NCBI GenBank assembly: GCA_902790215.1
Contig: CADAQX010000006.1
Coordinates: forward strand, 1 to 64,000
DNA: 64,000 bases
Direction: 5' to 3'
Source: an uncultured Bacteroidota bacterium
Lineage (GTDB): Bacteria; Bacteroidota; Bacteroidia; Bacteroidales; P3
Made by a program: the position numbers and the translations under genes. Positions 15,511-23,962 of this stretch are shown piece after piece; within the stretch, counting starts at the first letter, position 1, and each line of letters begins with the position of its first letter. The notes under the pieces were generated by a model. The model had not been told where the DNA came from. It saw only the letters and a list, made by a program, of their open reading frames with translations, and searched no databases.

Positions 15511-17942
15511 CACCGGCCATTCATGCCCAGTACACCATCAGCGGCACCATCACCGACAACGCCACAGGCGAAACGCTGATAGGAGCCACCATCCTCGACA
15601 CCCGAAGCGGAAAGGGCACCACTTCCAACGTGAACGGGCGCTACACCCTCACCCTCAAGGAGAGCACTGCCACCCTGCGCATCACGTTTGTGGGCTATGA
15701 ACCCATCCTCGACACCATCCAACTGAAGAAGAACACAACGCGCAACTACAAGCTGCGCCCCAGCATCCAGCTGAAAGAGGTGGTGGTGAGGGCGCAACGC
15801 ATCAACGCCCGCGAGTCGTCGCAGATGTCAGCACTGGAAATGCCCGTGGAGCAGCTGAAGGCCGTGCCCGTGCTGTTTGGCGAGGCCGACATCATGAAAG
15901 CCCTGCAGCTGCTGCCCGGCGTGCAGAGCGGCAACGAGGGCACCGGCGGCATGTATGTGCGCGGCGGCGGCCCCGACGAGAACCTCTTCCTTCTGGACGG
16001 CATACCGCTGTACAACGTGAACCACCTGGGCGGTTTCTTCTCCGCCTTCAACGCCGACGCCGTCAAGAACGTGACACTCTACAAGGGCAGTTTCCCCGCC
16101 CGCTTCGGAGGCAGGCTGTCGAGTGTGCTGGACGTGACCACCAACAACGGTAACGACCGCGAGATACACGGCAACGCATCCATCGGCTTTATTTCAGCCA
16201 AACTGAATGTCGAGGGACCCATCGTCAAGGAGAAAACCACTTTCTGCTTCTCGGCACGGCGCACCTATGCCGACTTCCTGATGCGGCCGCTGGTGAAACG
16301 CCTCGCCACCGATGTGGACGGCAAGACGAAACTTGTGGCGGGCTACTATTTCTACGACCTCAACGGGAAGGTGACTCACAAGTTCTCCGACAAAAGCCGC
16401 CTCTACGCCACGTTCTACCATGGCAAAGACGACGTCTATACCAAGGTGCGCACAGAGAGCAGCCTGGCCGAAGACCAATACCTCGACTTTGCCAACAACT
16501 GGGGCAACACCGTGGGCGGACTGCGATGGAACTATGTGTTGGGACCCAAGCTGTTCATGAACCTCACGGCCTCCTATACACAATACAACAACCGCATGGT
16601 GGTGGGCATTGAAAAGGATGCCATCCTGGACGACGGCAGCGAGCAGGTATCGACCGTGAAGGGCAACTACCTGTCGTCGATCTACGACCTTACGGGCCGC
16701 GTGGATTTCTCCTACACCCCCACGCCCGACCACAACATACAATTCGGCACCTACTACACCCGGCACTGGATACGCCCCAGCGTGGCAAGCGGCAGCATCG
16801 ACTATTTCGACCAGATACAGATGAACTCGGCCTGGCAGATGGACACCGTCATACAGGAAGACACGGTGCGCGCCAACGAGGCGGTCTTCTTTGCCGAGGA
16901 CGACTGGAGCATCAACGATGTATTCAAAATCAACTACGGCCTTCACATCAGCGGATTCGGCGTGGAGGACGTGTTCTATCCTTCGGTGCAGCCCCGCATC
17001 TCAGGGCGTGCGCTGCTGGGCGACAACCTGTCGGTGAAAGTGGGCTACGCCTACATGTCGCAATACATGCACCTCCTCTCCACCACCAGCATCAGCCTGC
17101 CCACCGACCTGTGGGTGCCCTCCACCAAACGCATACCGCCCATGACCGCGCACCAGATGGCGGCAGGCATTGTCTATAACACCGACATCGGCGTTGACCT
17201 CTCGGTCGAAGGCTACTACAAGCACATGAACGACATCATCGAATACAAGGACGGCGCCACCTCCTTCGGCAGCACCGTGGGTTGGGAAGAGCTGGTCTGC
17301 CTGGGCAAAGGCTGGACCTACGGCGTGGAATTTCTCGCCCAGCGCAACTATGGCAACCTGACGGGCTGGATAGCCTATACCTGGAGCCGCACCACCCACC
17401 TCTTCGACCGCCCCGGCCAAGAGCTTAACAACGGCAAGCCTTTCCCCGCCAAATACGACCGCCGCCACGACCTCTCCATCGTGCTCACCTATAAGTTCAA
17501 CAAGAACTTCGACATCAGCGGCACGTGGGTCTTCAGCACCGGCAACACCGCCACCCTCTCGATGGAGAAATACCCCGTCGCTTCCGACGACCCCGACGCC
17601 TACAACAACTCTCCCCGCACAAGCAACACCCTGTCGCACGTCAGCAGCCGCAACAACTTCCGCATGCCCAACTACCACCGTGCCGACATCAGTGTGAACT
17701 TCCACCGCACCTTTAATCAAAACAAACACGCGCTGTCCGAAACCCCGGACCAGGAGGCTCCCGTATGGAGACCCAAGATGCGCCGCACCCTCAACATCAG
17801 CGTCTATAACCTCTACAACCACGCCAACCCCTACCTCACCTATACCAGCAGCCAATACTCCTATCAGGGCTACAGCAAGGCCCTCGTGCAGCTCTCCATT
17901 TTCCCCATCCTGCCATCCATTGCCTACACCCTTTATTTTTAA
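15471..17942 (+). CDS. TonB-dependent outer-membrane receptor
   Basis: The 823-residue protein has a signal peptide (MYRHIILLVLLAVAPAIHAQ), a CarboxypepD_reg-like domain (about 21-105, YTISGTITDNATGETLIGAT) and a TonB plug. The plug (about 110-235) shows VPVLFGEADIMKALQLLPGV, GGMYVRGGGPDENLFLLDGI and YKGSFPARFGGRLSSVLDV. A 22-strand-type barrel ends with an aromatic residue (IAYTLYF). It should import a ligand in a TonB-dependent way. The DUF4249 lipoprotein gene begins 3 bp after its stop, a recurrent pair in Bacteroidota in which the lipoprotein probably caps the receptor. I chose 15471 because it places the signal peptide at the N-terminus; the gene overlaps the end of folK. Confidence 0.92.
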   Translation: MYRHIILLVLLAVAPAIHAQYTISGTITDNATGETLIGATILDTRSGKGTTSNVNGRYTLTLKESTATLRITFVGYEPILDTIQLKKNTTRNYKLRPSIQLKEVVVRAQRINARESSQMSALEMPVEQLKAVPVLFGEADIMKALQLLPGVQSGNEGTGGMYVRGGGPDENLFLLDGIPLYNVNHLGGFFSAFNADAVKNVTLYKGSFPARFGGRLSSVLDVTTNNGNDREIHGNASIGFISAKLNVEGPIVKEKTTFCFSARRTYADFLMRPLVKRLATDVDGKTKLVAGYYFYDLNGKVTHKFSDKSRLYATFYHGKDDVYTKVRTESSLAEDQYLDFANNWGNTVGGLRWNYVLGPKLFMNLTASYTQYNNRMVVGIEKDAILDDGSEQVSTVKGNYLSSIYDLTGRVDFSYTPTPDHNIQFGTYYTRHWIRPSVASGSIDYFDQIQMNSAWQMDTVIQEDTVRANEAVFFAEDDWSINDVFKINYGLHISGFGVEDVFYPSVQPRISGRALLGDNLSVKVGYAYMSQYMHLLSTTSISLPTDLWVPSTKRIPPMTAHQMAAGIVYNTDIGVDLSVEGYYKHMNDIIEYKDGATSFGSTVGWEELVCLGKGWTYGVEFLAQRNYGNLTGWIAYTWSRTTHLFDRPGQELNNGKPFPAKYDRRHDLSIVLTYKFNKNFDISGTWVFSTGNTATLSMEKYPVASDDPDAYNNSPRTSNTLSHVSSRNNFRMPNYHRADISVNFHRTFNQNKHALSETPDQEAPVWRPKMRRTLNISVYNLYNHANPYLTYTSSQYSYQGYSKALVQLSIFPILPSIAYTLYF

Positions 17943-17945
17943 CCA

Positions 17946-18893
17946 ATGAAAAGATATTCAATTATAGCCGTCATCATGCTTGCCCTCTCCTCGTGCGAGA
18001 AAGTCATCCCGTTCGACACCTCCATCTCCGAACACGAGATGGTGCTGAATGCCGTCCCGTCAGCCGAGAAACAGCTCTTTGTCTATTTCGCCAACACCCG
18101 CTTTTTCCTCGACACCACCAACAACCAGCCCCTCGGGGGCATCGACATGGTCATGTCAATCAACGGCAACGACTACCGTCCCACCACAGTCAACCGCTGC
18201 AGATACTTCTTCGACTACACCGTGCAGGAAGAGGACAGCCTTGCCATCCGCATTAACGCAGGCGACCACTCCGTCGCCGCACACACCACCGTGCCGCGCA
18301 TGCCACGCATCAGCCAGCCCGTGGCCTTCACCAACGACACCGGAGCCTTCCACCTGCTGATTGTCAACTTCAACATCAACGACTACCCCGACCGCAAGGA
18401 CTACTACTGCATCACCCTGCGGCAGCGCGACAGCGGCAGCCGCTACAGCCACTATTTCGAGCGCTATGACACCATCGACACCACCTACGCCACCTTCTTC
18501 CTCTGCAACGACAAGGCGCTCATCGACCCGTTCATCTCTGCCAATCTCTCGGTGTCGGGCTTCTCTCCCTTCAACCAGCTGCTCACAACCGACGACAACA
18601 TCAACGGCCAGAACCACAACACCACCCTGACGGTCATACGTCTCACCGACACCAACGAGGTGGTGCCTTACATCCACCAGTACACCCTCGATGTCGAGAC
18701 TGTCAGCCCTGAGCGTTACCGTTACCTTCAGGAGATTTCCACTGCCACCAGCATGATGCAGCTTATCACCGAGCCGCCCGCCATCTACAGCAACGTCAGC
18801 GGTGCCCTCGGAATCTTTGCCGCCAACGCGCGCCGCACCTTCCCCCTCATCACCCTCACCGGCGGCACCCTGCCGCCCCCACAGGAACAGTGA
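17946..18893 (+). CDS. DUF4249 family lipoprotein, partner of the TonB receptor
   Basis: The 315-residue product starts MKRYSIIAVIMLALSSCEKV (lipobox LSSC, Cys 17). It continues with the DUF4249-like opening PFDTSISEHEMVLNAVPS and short Ig-like beta strands. These proteins are encoded next to TonB receptors with a CarboxypepD_reg domain, exactly as here (3-bp gap), and are thought to be surface lipoproteins of the transport complex. It is followed 3 bp later by shikimate kinase, so folK, receptor, DUF4249 and the kinase may share one transcript. Confidence 0.85.
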   Translation: MKRYSIIAVIMLALSSCEKVIPFDTSISEHEMVLNAVPSAEKQLFVYFANTRFFLDTTNNQPLGGIDMVMSINGNDYRPTTVNRCRYFFDYTVQEEDSLAIRINAGDHSVAAHTTVPRMPRISQPVAFTNDTGAFHLLIVNFNINDYPDRKDYYCITLRQRDSGSRYSHYFERYDTIDTTYATFFLCNDKALIDPFISANLSVSGFSPFNQLLTTDDNINGQNHNTTLTVIRLTDTNEVVPYIHQYTLDVETVSPERYRYLQEISTATSMMQLITEPPAIYSNVSGALGIFAANARRTFPLITLTGGTLPPPQEQ

Positions 18894-18896
18894 CCC

Positions 18897-19397
18897 ATGC
18901 GCATCTACCTCATAGGCTACATGTACAGTGGCAAGACCACCGTCGGGCACAAACTGGCCGTCAGTCTCGGCTACCAGTGGCTCGACCTCGACCAAGCGTT
19001 TGAAACCTTCTTCCACACCTCCATCCCCATCTTCTTCAAACGCTATGGCGAGGAGGCTTTCCGCAAACTGGAGCAGAAACTGCTGCACGCCACCGCCGAC
19101 AACGACAACACCGTTGTCTCCACCGGCGGCGGCACCCCCTGCTTCTTCGACAACATGCAATGGATTAACCAGCACGGCAAATCAGTCTATTTCGACGTAT
19201 CGGTAGAGACCCTTCTGCGCCGCGCCGCCCAATCAAAGAAACCGCGTCCCATCCTGGCCGGCATGACCGAGGAGGAACGCGCCCTCTACATCCGGCAGCA
19301 ACTGGATGCCCGGATGCCCTACTATCAAAAAGCCCAGATTATTTTCCCTGCCGACCAACCCGACCTCGACCAGCTGGTGCGGATTGTCAAAGGCTAA
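18897..19397 (+). CDS. aroK: Shikimate kinase
   Basis: The 166-residue cytoplasmic kinase phosphorylates shikimate at O3 in the aromatic amino acid pathway. The P-loop GYMYSGKTTVG (residues 7-17), the shikimate-binding LDLDQAFE (Asp of the DxD-type motif), the FRKLE element and the GGGTPCF loop are all visible, and the length is normal. It overlaps the stop codon of the convergent radical SAM gene. The other aromatic-pathway gene in the window (DAHP synthase-chorismate mutase, 21033-22118) lies close by on the opposite strand. Confidence 0.93.
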   Translation: MRIYLIGYMYSGKTTVGHKLAVSLGYQWLDLDQAFETFFHTSIPIFFKRYGEEAFRKLEQKLLHATADNDNTVVSTGGGTPCFFDNMQWINQHGKSVYFDVSVETLLRRAAQSKKPRPILAGMTEEERALYIRQQLDARMPYYQKAQIIFPADQPDLDQLVRIVKG

Positions 19398-20440
19398 ACA
19401 ATGCGGTGCAGACTGCACGACAGCAAGTCGCCGTTGTCGTCGTACAGGTGCAGCCCGTTTCCTTCGCAGTAGCGCCACACCTTGCAGTCGGCGCACTGCC
19501 CTTTCTTGGTCCAGCGGCGGTCGCGGTAAGGCTCGAACCGGTTCTGCCACACCTCCCAAAGATTGTCCTTGTAGATATTGCCCTGGTGCATATTGCTGCG
19601 GATGCTGGTGCAGCCCGAAATGCTGCCGTCACACAGCACCGAAGCCACCTCGATGCCCGCACGGCAGAAGAAGAAATTGTCCCTCACCTGCCTCTCATAG
19701 CGGCCCAGATATCCCTCGCAGGCATAGTTGCAGATGATGCGTCCCTCTTCCCTCGTGCGCTTCACAAAGTCCAGCACGCCGGTGAACCGCTCGTTGTCCA
19801 ACTGCAGCTCCGGGTCGTGGGCGGCACGCCCCATGGGGAAAATGGCAAAGAGCCGCCACCGTTTCGTACCCAGCGAAATCAAATACTCCTTTATCTGCTC
19901 CAGCTGGCCGTAGTTGCGCGGATTGACACAGGTCACCACATCCCACATGATGTCGGGTGTCTGCCCCAGCAGCCGGATGGCCTCGCTGGCATGGGCAAAA
20001 CTGCCGCGGGTCTGCCGCATCCAGTTGTGCTCCTCTTCCAGCCCGTCGAGGCTGATGGTGATGGAATGCATGCCGCTGGCCAATAGGCTGTCCAGCCGCC
20101 GCGCATCCAGCAGGTAGCCGTTGCTCACCACCCCCCAGGGGAACTCGCGCCTGTACAGCTCCAGCCCGCAGGCCTCCAGGTCGGGGCGCAGCAACGCCTC
20201 GCCGCCGGTGAATATCACAAACACCTCATGGGGGTTGACATGCGGCGTGATGTCGTCGATAGCCTTGAAGAAATCCTTCGCCGGCATGTCGGGGGTCTGT
20301 GTGCTCACCTTGCAATCGCTGCCGCAATGCCTGCAGTGCATATTGCACCGCAGCGTACACTCCCAGAAGAGCGTGCGCAGCGGATGCATCTTGGCATAAT
20401 TGTGGCGGTACTGCCGCCACACCTCCTGCTTCAAATCCAT
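19394..20440 (-). CDS. Radical SAM/SPASM protein of the rSAM-lipoprotein system (TIGR04133-like)
   Basis: The 348-residue enzyme has the radical SAM cluster motif CNMHCRHC at residues 32-39 (C32, C36, C39), preceded by WECTLR. A partial TIM barrel follows (FTGGEALLRPDLE, GVVSNGYLLD, SISLDGLEEEHNWMR). The Cys-rich C-terminal SPASM domain (about 255-345) shows CRAGIEVASVLCDGSISGC and CADCKVWRYCEGN for auxiliary Fe-S clusters. It sits 15 bp downstream of a putative lipoprotein gene; this pairing matches the arrangement I recall as TIGR04133 (enzyme) with TIGR04134 (lipoprotein). It probably modifies a protein or peptide; the lipoprotein is the obvious candidate. No substrate is proven. Confidence 0.85.
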   Translation of the reverse strand: MDLKQEVWRQYRHNYAKMHPLRTLFWECTLRCNMHCRHCGSDCKVSTQTPDMPAKDFFKAIDDITPHVNPHEVFVIFTGGEALLRPDLEACGLELYRREFPWGVVSNGYLLDARRLDSLLASGMHSITISLDGLEEEHNWMRQTRGSFAHASEAIRLLGQTPDIMWDVVTCVNPRNYGQLEQIKEYLISLGTKRWRLFAIFPMGRAAHDPELQLDNERFTGVLDFVKRTREEGRIICNYACEGYLGRYERQVRDNFFFCRAGIEVASVLCDGSISGCTSIRSNMHQGNIYKDNLWEVWQNRFEPYRDRRWTKKGQCADCKVWRYCEGNGLHLYDDNGDLLSCSLHRIV

Positions 20441-20455
20441 AGACAGCCCTGCTGA

Positions 20456-21019
20456 CTACTTTCTCACCTTCTTCACCGTGATGTCCACGTCCTTGATGCG
20501 GGTGCCCATATACCAGCCCCTGCGGGTGCCGGCAGCCTCGCCTTCGGCAAAGTTCACCTCCAGCATCTGGCTTTCGTACTCGCCGTTCTTGCTGCCATCC
20601 ACATCACGCACTATCACGTGCTGCATCTCGTTGGGCACATCGCGCATCTGGCATTCAAACACACCCTCGGCATTGGTGGTGTCGCCAGCCGAATTGATGT
20701 AGTCTCTTACAAACTCGTTATCATCCTGCATGTTGTCGGGAGTGATATCCACTGTCCCGTTGACCAGCACCACCTGCATGCCGCTCACAGGGTTGCCCTG
20801 CGCGTCAATCACGCGGCCTTTGAGCACAAAGTCCATGGTCGGCACACCGTACATCAGCACAGCGCGCTCCCTCGGGTCAGGCTGGCTCACTGTAGAGTCC
20901 GGCTCGGGAACCACAGGCTCCTTGGCAAAGTCCTTGGGGCTGTGGCATCCGGCCATTCCCAGCGTGCCCATCAGCGACATCAGCAACCAGTCTTTCAGTT
21001 TCAAAAAACGAATCTTCAT
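20456..21019 (-). CDS. Radical SAM-associated putative lipoprotein (TIGR04134-like)
   Basis: The 187-residue product starts MKIRFLKLKDWLLMSLMG and has a lipobox ending in MAGC. Then come a Pro-rich linker (VVPEPDSTVSQPDP), the phrase YGVPTMDFVLKGRVIDAQGN and a carboxypeptidase-regulatory-like fold with VSGMQVVLVNGTVD and AEGVFECQMRDVP. The VPTMDF and GRVxDxxGNPVxGxxV elements fit the lipoprotein family paired with TIGR04133 radical SAM enzymes, and that enzyme gene follows directly. I chose 21019 because it keeps a compact lipoprotein signal; an in-frame ATG at 21043 would overlap the DAHP synthase gene. Confidence 0.8.
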   Translation of the reverse strand: MKIRFLKLKDWLLMSLMGTLGMAGCHSPKDFAKEPVVPEPDSTVSQPDPRERAVLMYGVPTMDFVLKGRVIDAQGNPVSGMQVVLVNGTVDITPDNMQDDNEFVRDYINSAGDTTNAEGVFECQMRDVPNEMQHVIVRDVDGSKNGEYESQMLEVNFAEGEAAGTRRGWYMGTRIKDVDITVKKVRK

Positions 21020-21032
21020 CTGTTGTAGTATT

Positions 21033-22118
21033 TTAATTATCAATTTTCAACTTTTCCATTTCCATCTCCTGCACCCTGACACTCTCGGCATGAATCTTCT
21101 CGAAAAACCCCTTCACAAACTCCGCATCAAGGCCCAACTGCTGTGCCGTCTCCATGCGCTGCCGCAACAGGGCGTCCCACCGCTTGGGCTGAAACACGGC
21201 CAGATTCCCCTCCATCTTGATGCGGGCAATCTGTCTCGACACCGCAAAACGGGATGCCAACAGCTGCAACACCTCCGTGTCCAGGCAGTCTATCTGCTCA
21301 CGCAGCATCCTCAACTCCTCGTCGGCCACTACACTGTCCGTACTCCGCATCACCAATCCACCTATCAGCACAGCCAGCTCATCGGGACTCAGCTGCTGTC
21401 CGGCATCCGTCAACGCCACAGAAGGCTGCGGATGAACCTCAATCATCAGCCCGTCAAAGCCCAAGTTCAGTGCCGTCTGCGACAATGTGGCAATCGGCTT
21501 GCGCCTGCCCGCAATATGGCTCGGGTCGCACAGGATAGGCACCTCCGGCATCGTCCTCCTCAACTCTATGGGCACTTCCCACAGCGGGTTATTCCTGTAG
21601 CCGTCGTTTCGGAACACATCAAAACCGCGATGCACCGCAGTCAAATCTGTCAACCCTACCTGACGGCACCGCTCAATGGCACCCATCCACAGCCGCACAT
21701 CCGGGCTCGGCGCATTCTTCACCATCACCGGCAGTCCTGTGCCGCGCAGTGCCTCGGTCAACTCCTGCACCATAAACGGGCTCGCCGTCGTGCGGGCGCC
21801 AATCCACACCGCATCCATGCCATAGCGCAAGACCAGCTCCACATGCTCCGGCAATGCCACCTCGCAGCAGAAACGCATCCTGTCGCCCCCGCACTCGCGC
21901 CGCACGGCATCCACTGCCCCGCGGCACTCCGCCACCCACTGCAGCGCTGTCTCGCCATAGCCCTCGAAGCCTCCCGGCCGCGTGCGCGGCTTCCACACCC
22001 CGCAGCGAATCATCGACACCTGTGGCAAGCGCGCCAGCGCCTCGGCAACAGCCGACAGCTGCCCGCGGCTCTCCACACTGCAAGGCCCCGCTACGATATA
22101 TGGCACACTTTCTCTCAT
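21033..22118 (-). CDS. Bifunctional DAHP synthase / chorismate mutase
   Basis: The 361-residue fusion catalyses the first step of the shikimate pathway (PEP plus erythrose-4-phosphate to DAHP) and the chorismate-to-prephenate step. The N-terminal barrel shows YIVAGPCSVES, IRCGVWKPRTRPGGFEGYG, VMVKNAPSPD and PILCDPSHIAGRRKPIA. From about residue 265 an AroQ-type chorismate mutase helix bundle follows (LRMLREQIDCLDTEVLQLLA, RFAVSRQIARIKM). This fusion is usual in Bacteroidales. The start at 22118 (MRESVPYIV) is preferred over 22130 as it begins closer to the barrel. The last codons (EKLKIDN) read through family-B-like repeat sequence. It heads the minus-strand run with the rSAM pair. Confidence 0.92.
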   Translation of the reverse strand: MRESVPYIVAGPCSVESRGQLSAVAEALARLPQVSMIRCGVWKPRTRPGGFEGYGETALQWVAECRGAVDAVRRECGGDRMRFCCEVALPEHVELVLRYGMDAVWIGARTTASPFMVQELTEALRGTGLPVMVKNAPSPDVRLWMGAIERCRQVGLTDLTAVHRGFDVFRNDGYRNNPLWEVPIELRRTMPEVPILCDPSHIAGRRKPIATLSQTALNLGFDGLMIEVHPQPSVALTDAGQQLSPDELAVLIGGLVMRSTDSVVADEELRMLREQIDCLDTEVLQLLASRFAVSRQIARIKMEGNLAVFQPKRWDALLRQRMETAQQLGLDAEFVKGFFEKIHAESVRVQEMEMEKLKIDN

Positions 22119-22166
22119 ACCACCATACAACTCAATCTACATATACTATTATTTTTGCATTATCTC

Positions 22167-22955
22167 TTAGAAATGCCCTGTGTATGGACACACTATATAT
22201 GTGACATCCTTTAGATCAACTCCAAGATTAGAAAAACCGCTGCTTACAACTATTTCTTTCTTTCCATCTATAACTAAGTAACGGTCATGGTGACTGTTCA
22301 CCCTCAAATCTTTCTCCTCGATTGTCCATGCGTAAAACCTGCACAACTGTTTTCCTATATCCTTGTGGTCATATATTATACTGCCATTCCCACCATACTC
22401 ATCTCTGTTATGTATTACTATTCGAACCTCCTTATTTTGTGGGAGAATTCTTGACAATGCGTCCAACGCATTTGCACTTGTCGTCGCAGAGAGATATTTA
22501 TCAAACACAATTATCTCTTTTGCATCCTTGCACAGACTCTTAATATGGCTTATCGCCTTCTGTCGGCTTTCGTGGGCATAATAAGACCCGGCCACGACCG
22601 TCCTTATTTTCTCGGATGAATTATGGATATTTACATACGGAAATGACTCCTTACTAGTTGATAAGATTCCTTGGTAGAATGTATGAGCCGCAAGTTCCTC
22701 TAAACCAAGACCATTCACACCCTTATGCTGTAATTGGATTTCCAGTCCTCTCGGCATATCTATTTTCAACCTTTCTGCTTGTGCCTTGTTATAAAGAAAA
22801 GGTTTTATATGGTATGACAACAATTCCTGTATAACTCTGCTATTATATATATCACCTACCCCCACACATTCTTCCGGATTCATGTATTTATGGTATTCCC
22901 TAAATAAATCATCCTCCAACACAAAACTATAATTATATTTCAACTCCAGTTTCAT
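22167..22955 (-). CDS. PLD-like phosphodiesterase domain protein of a three-gene putative defence cassette
   Basis: The 262-residue protein is AT-rich in coding and not obviously similar to a named family over most of its length. At the C-terminus (about 222-245) is HHDRYLVIDGKKEIVVSSGF followed by SNLG. This resembles the HxKx4Dx6GSxxN active site of phospholipase D-like nucleases, with Arg for Lys. A Rossmann-like segment before it (KEIIVFDKYLSATT, VRIVIHNRD) fits the PLD fold. Only one such motif is present, so a dimer would be needed. No signal peptide or membrane segment is seen. Its start overlaps the ATPase stop by 4 bp, so the two are probably translationally coupled. Inferred role: the nuclease effector of the cassette. 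Confidence 0.68.
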   Translation of the reverse strand: MKLELKYNYSFVLEDDLFREYHKYMNPEECVGVGDIYNSRVIQELLSYHIKPFLYNKAQAERLKIDMPRGLEIQLQHKGVNGLGLEELAAHTFYQGILSTSKESFPYVNIHNSSEKIRTVVAGSYYAHESRQKAISHIKSLCKDAKEIIVFDKYLSATTSANALDALSRILPQNKEVRIVIHNRDEYGGNGSIIYDHKDIGKQLCRFYAWTIEEKDLRVNSHHDRYLVIDGKKEIVVSSGFSNLGVDLKDVTYIVCPYTGHF

Positions 22956-23962
22956 GCATCAACCTCCATTAACTCATTCAGTGTAGCATCAAAGAAACCG
23001 TCTGGGAACGGTACTGCATATTTCCCACCGCGCTTCAATGGAATAACATCAAATGGTGAAATAATATCTCTTTTATACAAAATAGTCACTTCATCATGTC
23101 TCAATTCATTAGCGTACACCGCATACTGCACACGGTTGATCAAATGTTCACAATGCGTTTCAATAATCACTTGAACACCTGCATGTGCTATAAAAGCAAA
23201 AAACTCACCGAGCTTCGCTTGCGCCGATGGATGTAAATGTATCTCAGGGTTTTCAATAACAACCACATCACCTTTCTTTGCCCTCAAACATGTGATGAGA
23301 ATCTCTGCAATGAAAGTCACTCCTGTACCAAGGTTAGATGGAGTAATGTTAGGTATACCATCACTCTCATACGTAACACTTATTATTTCTTGACCGGACA
23401 AAACTTCTGTACGTATACGTATGCTTTGCTCTAATATATACGACATCCATCTGTCAATCTGATACCCCAAGGTTTTTGATTCTTCATATCGGTACAATTC
23501 CTCTATCACAGGATTTGACTTCTCCCACTGATATGTGCCAAAAGAGTCCATCCCATCAGGTGAGATGGATAAATCTCCTTCTGATTTTGTTGCTGTAATA
23601 TCTCTAATATATCGGTTTGCCGATAAGTAATATAATCCATTACCATACCCAATGGGAATGGTCAGATCTTTTTTTACATCACTTTTAGTGGGTTGCATTA
23701 TCATCTCCTCTATTCCAGCACTACCATAGTCTACAATTATAGAGATATTGTCATCGGTAATATAACGACACTTAATGATCTCGTATTTTTTAGAGATACT
23801 ACCTATCACCTGTTTTAGGTGAAATGATTCTGGCAACAGCAGTGCATGAAGCAAAGAGCTCTTTCCCGTGGAGTTCAGCCCTGTTACAATTGTCAATGGC
23901 TTTAGTTCTATATCTGCATTATCAATACATTTATAGTTTTTTATTTTCACTCTTTCTATCAT
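22952..23962 (-). CDS. AAA/ABC-class ATPase (AAA_21/DUF3696-like) of the putative defence cassette
   Basis: The 336-residue ATPase starts MIERVKIKNYKCIDNADIEL, the usual opening of SMC/RecF-like ATPases. It has Walker A GLNSTGKSSLL (28-38), a signature-like SNLGTGV, Walker B with VVVIENPEIHLHPSAQAKLG and a switch His in IETHCEHLINR. The last residues (VPFPDGFFDATLNELMEVDA) match the DUF3696-type tail seen in stand-alone ATPases of defence and mobile loci. It overlaps the DUF262 gene by 32 bp upstream and the PLD-like gene by 4 bp downstream. Inferred role: nucleotide-driven sensing or loading of DNA, controlling the partner effector. Confidence 0.85.
   Translation of the reverse strand: MIERVKIKNYKCIDNADIELKPLTIVTGLNSTGKSSLLHALLLPESFHLKQVIGSISKKYEIIKCRYITDDNISIIVDYGSAGIEEMIMQPTKSDVKKDLTIPIGYGNGLYYLSANRYIRDITATKSEGDLSISPDGMDSFGTYQWEKSNPVIEELYRYEESKTLGYQIDRWMSYILEQSIRIRTEVLSGQEIISVTYESDGIPNITPSNLGTGVTFIAEILITCLRAKKGDVVVIENPEIHLHPSAQAKLGEFFAFIAHAGVQVIIETHCEHLINRVQYAVYANELRHDEVTILYKRDIISPFDVIPLKRGGKYAVPFPDGFFDATLNELMEVDA

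Noticed and set aside
22135-22165. Promoter for the DAHP synthase gene
   Set aside because: The TATTTTTG here reads on the plus strand, away from the gene; no fitting minus-strand box was found.
20730-22214. 494-codon plus-strand frame opposite DAHP synthase and the lipoprotein
   Set aside because: It crosses two supported genes on the other strand and shows only low-complexity His/Gln/Pro stretches.
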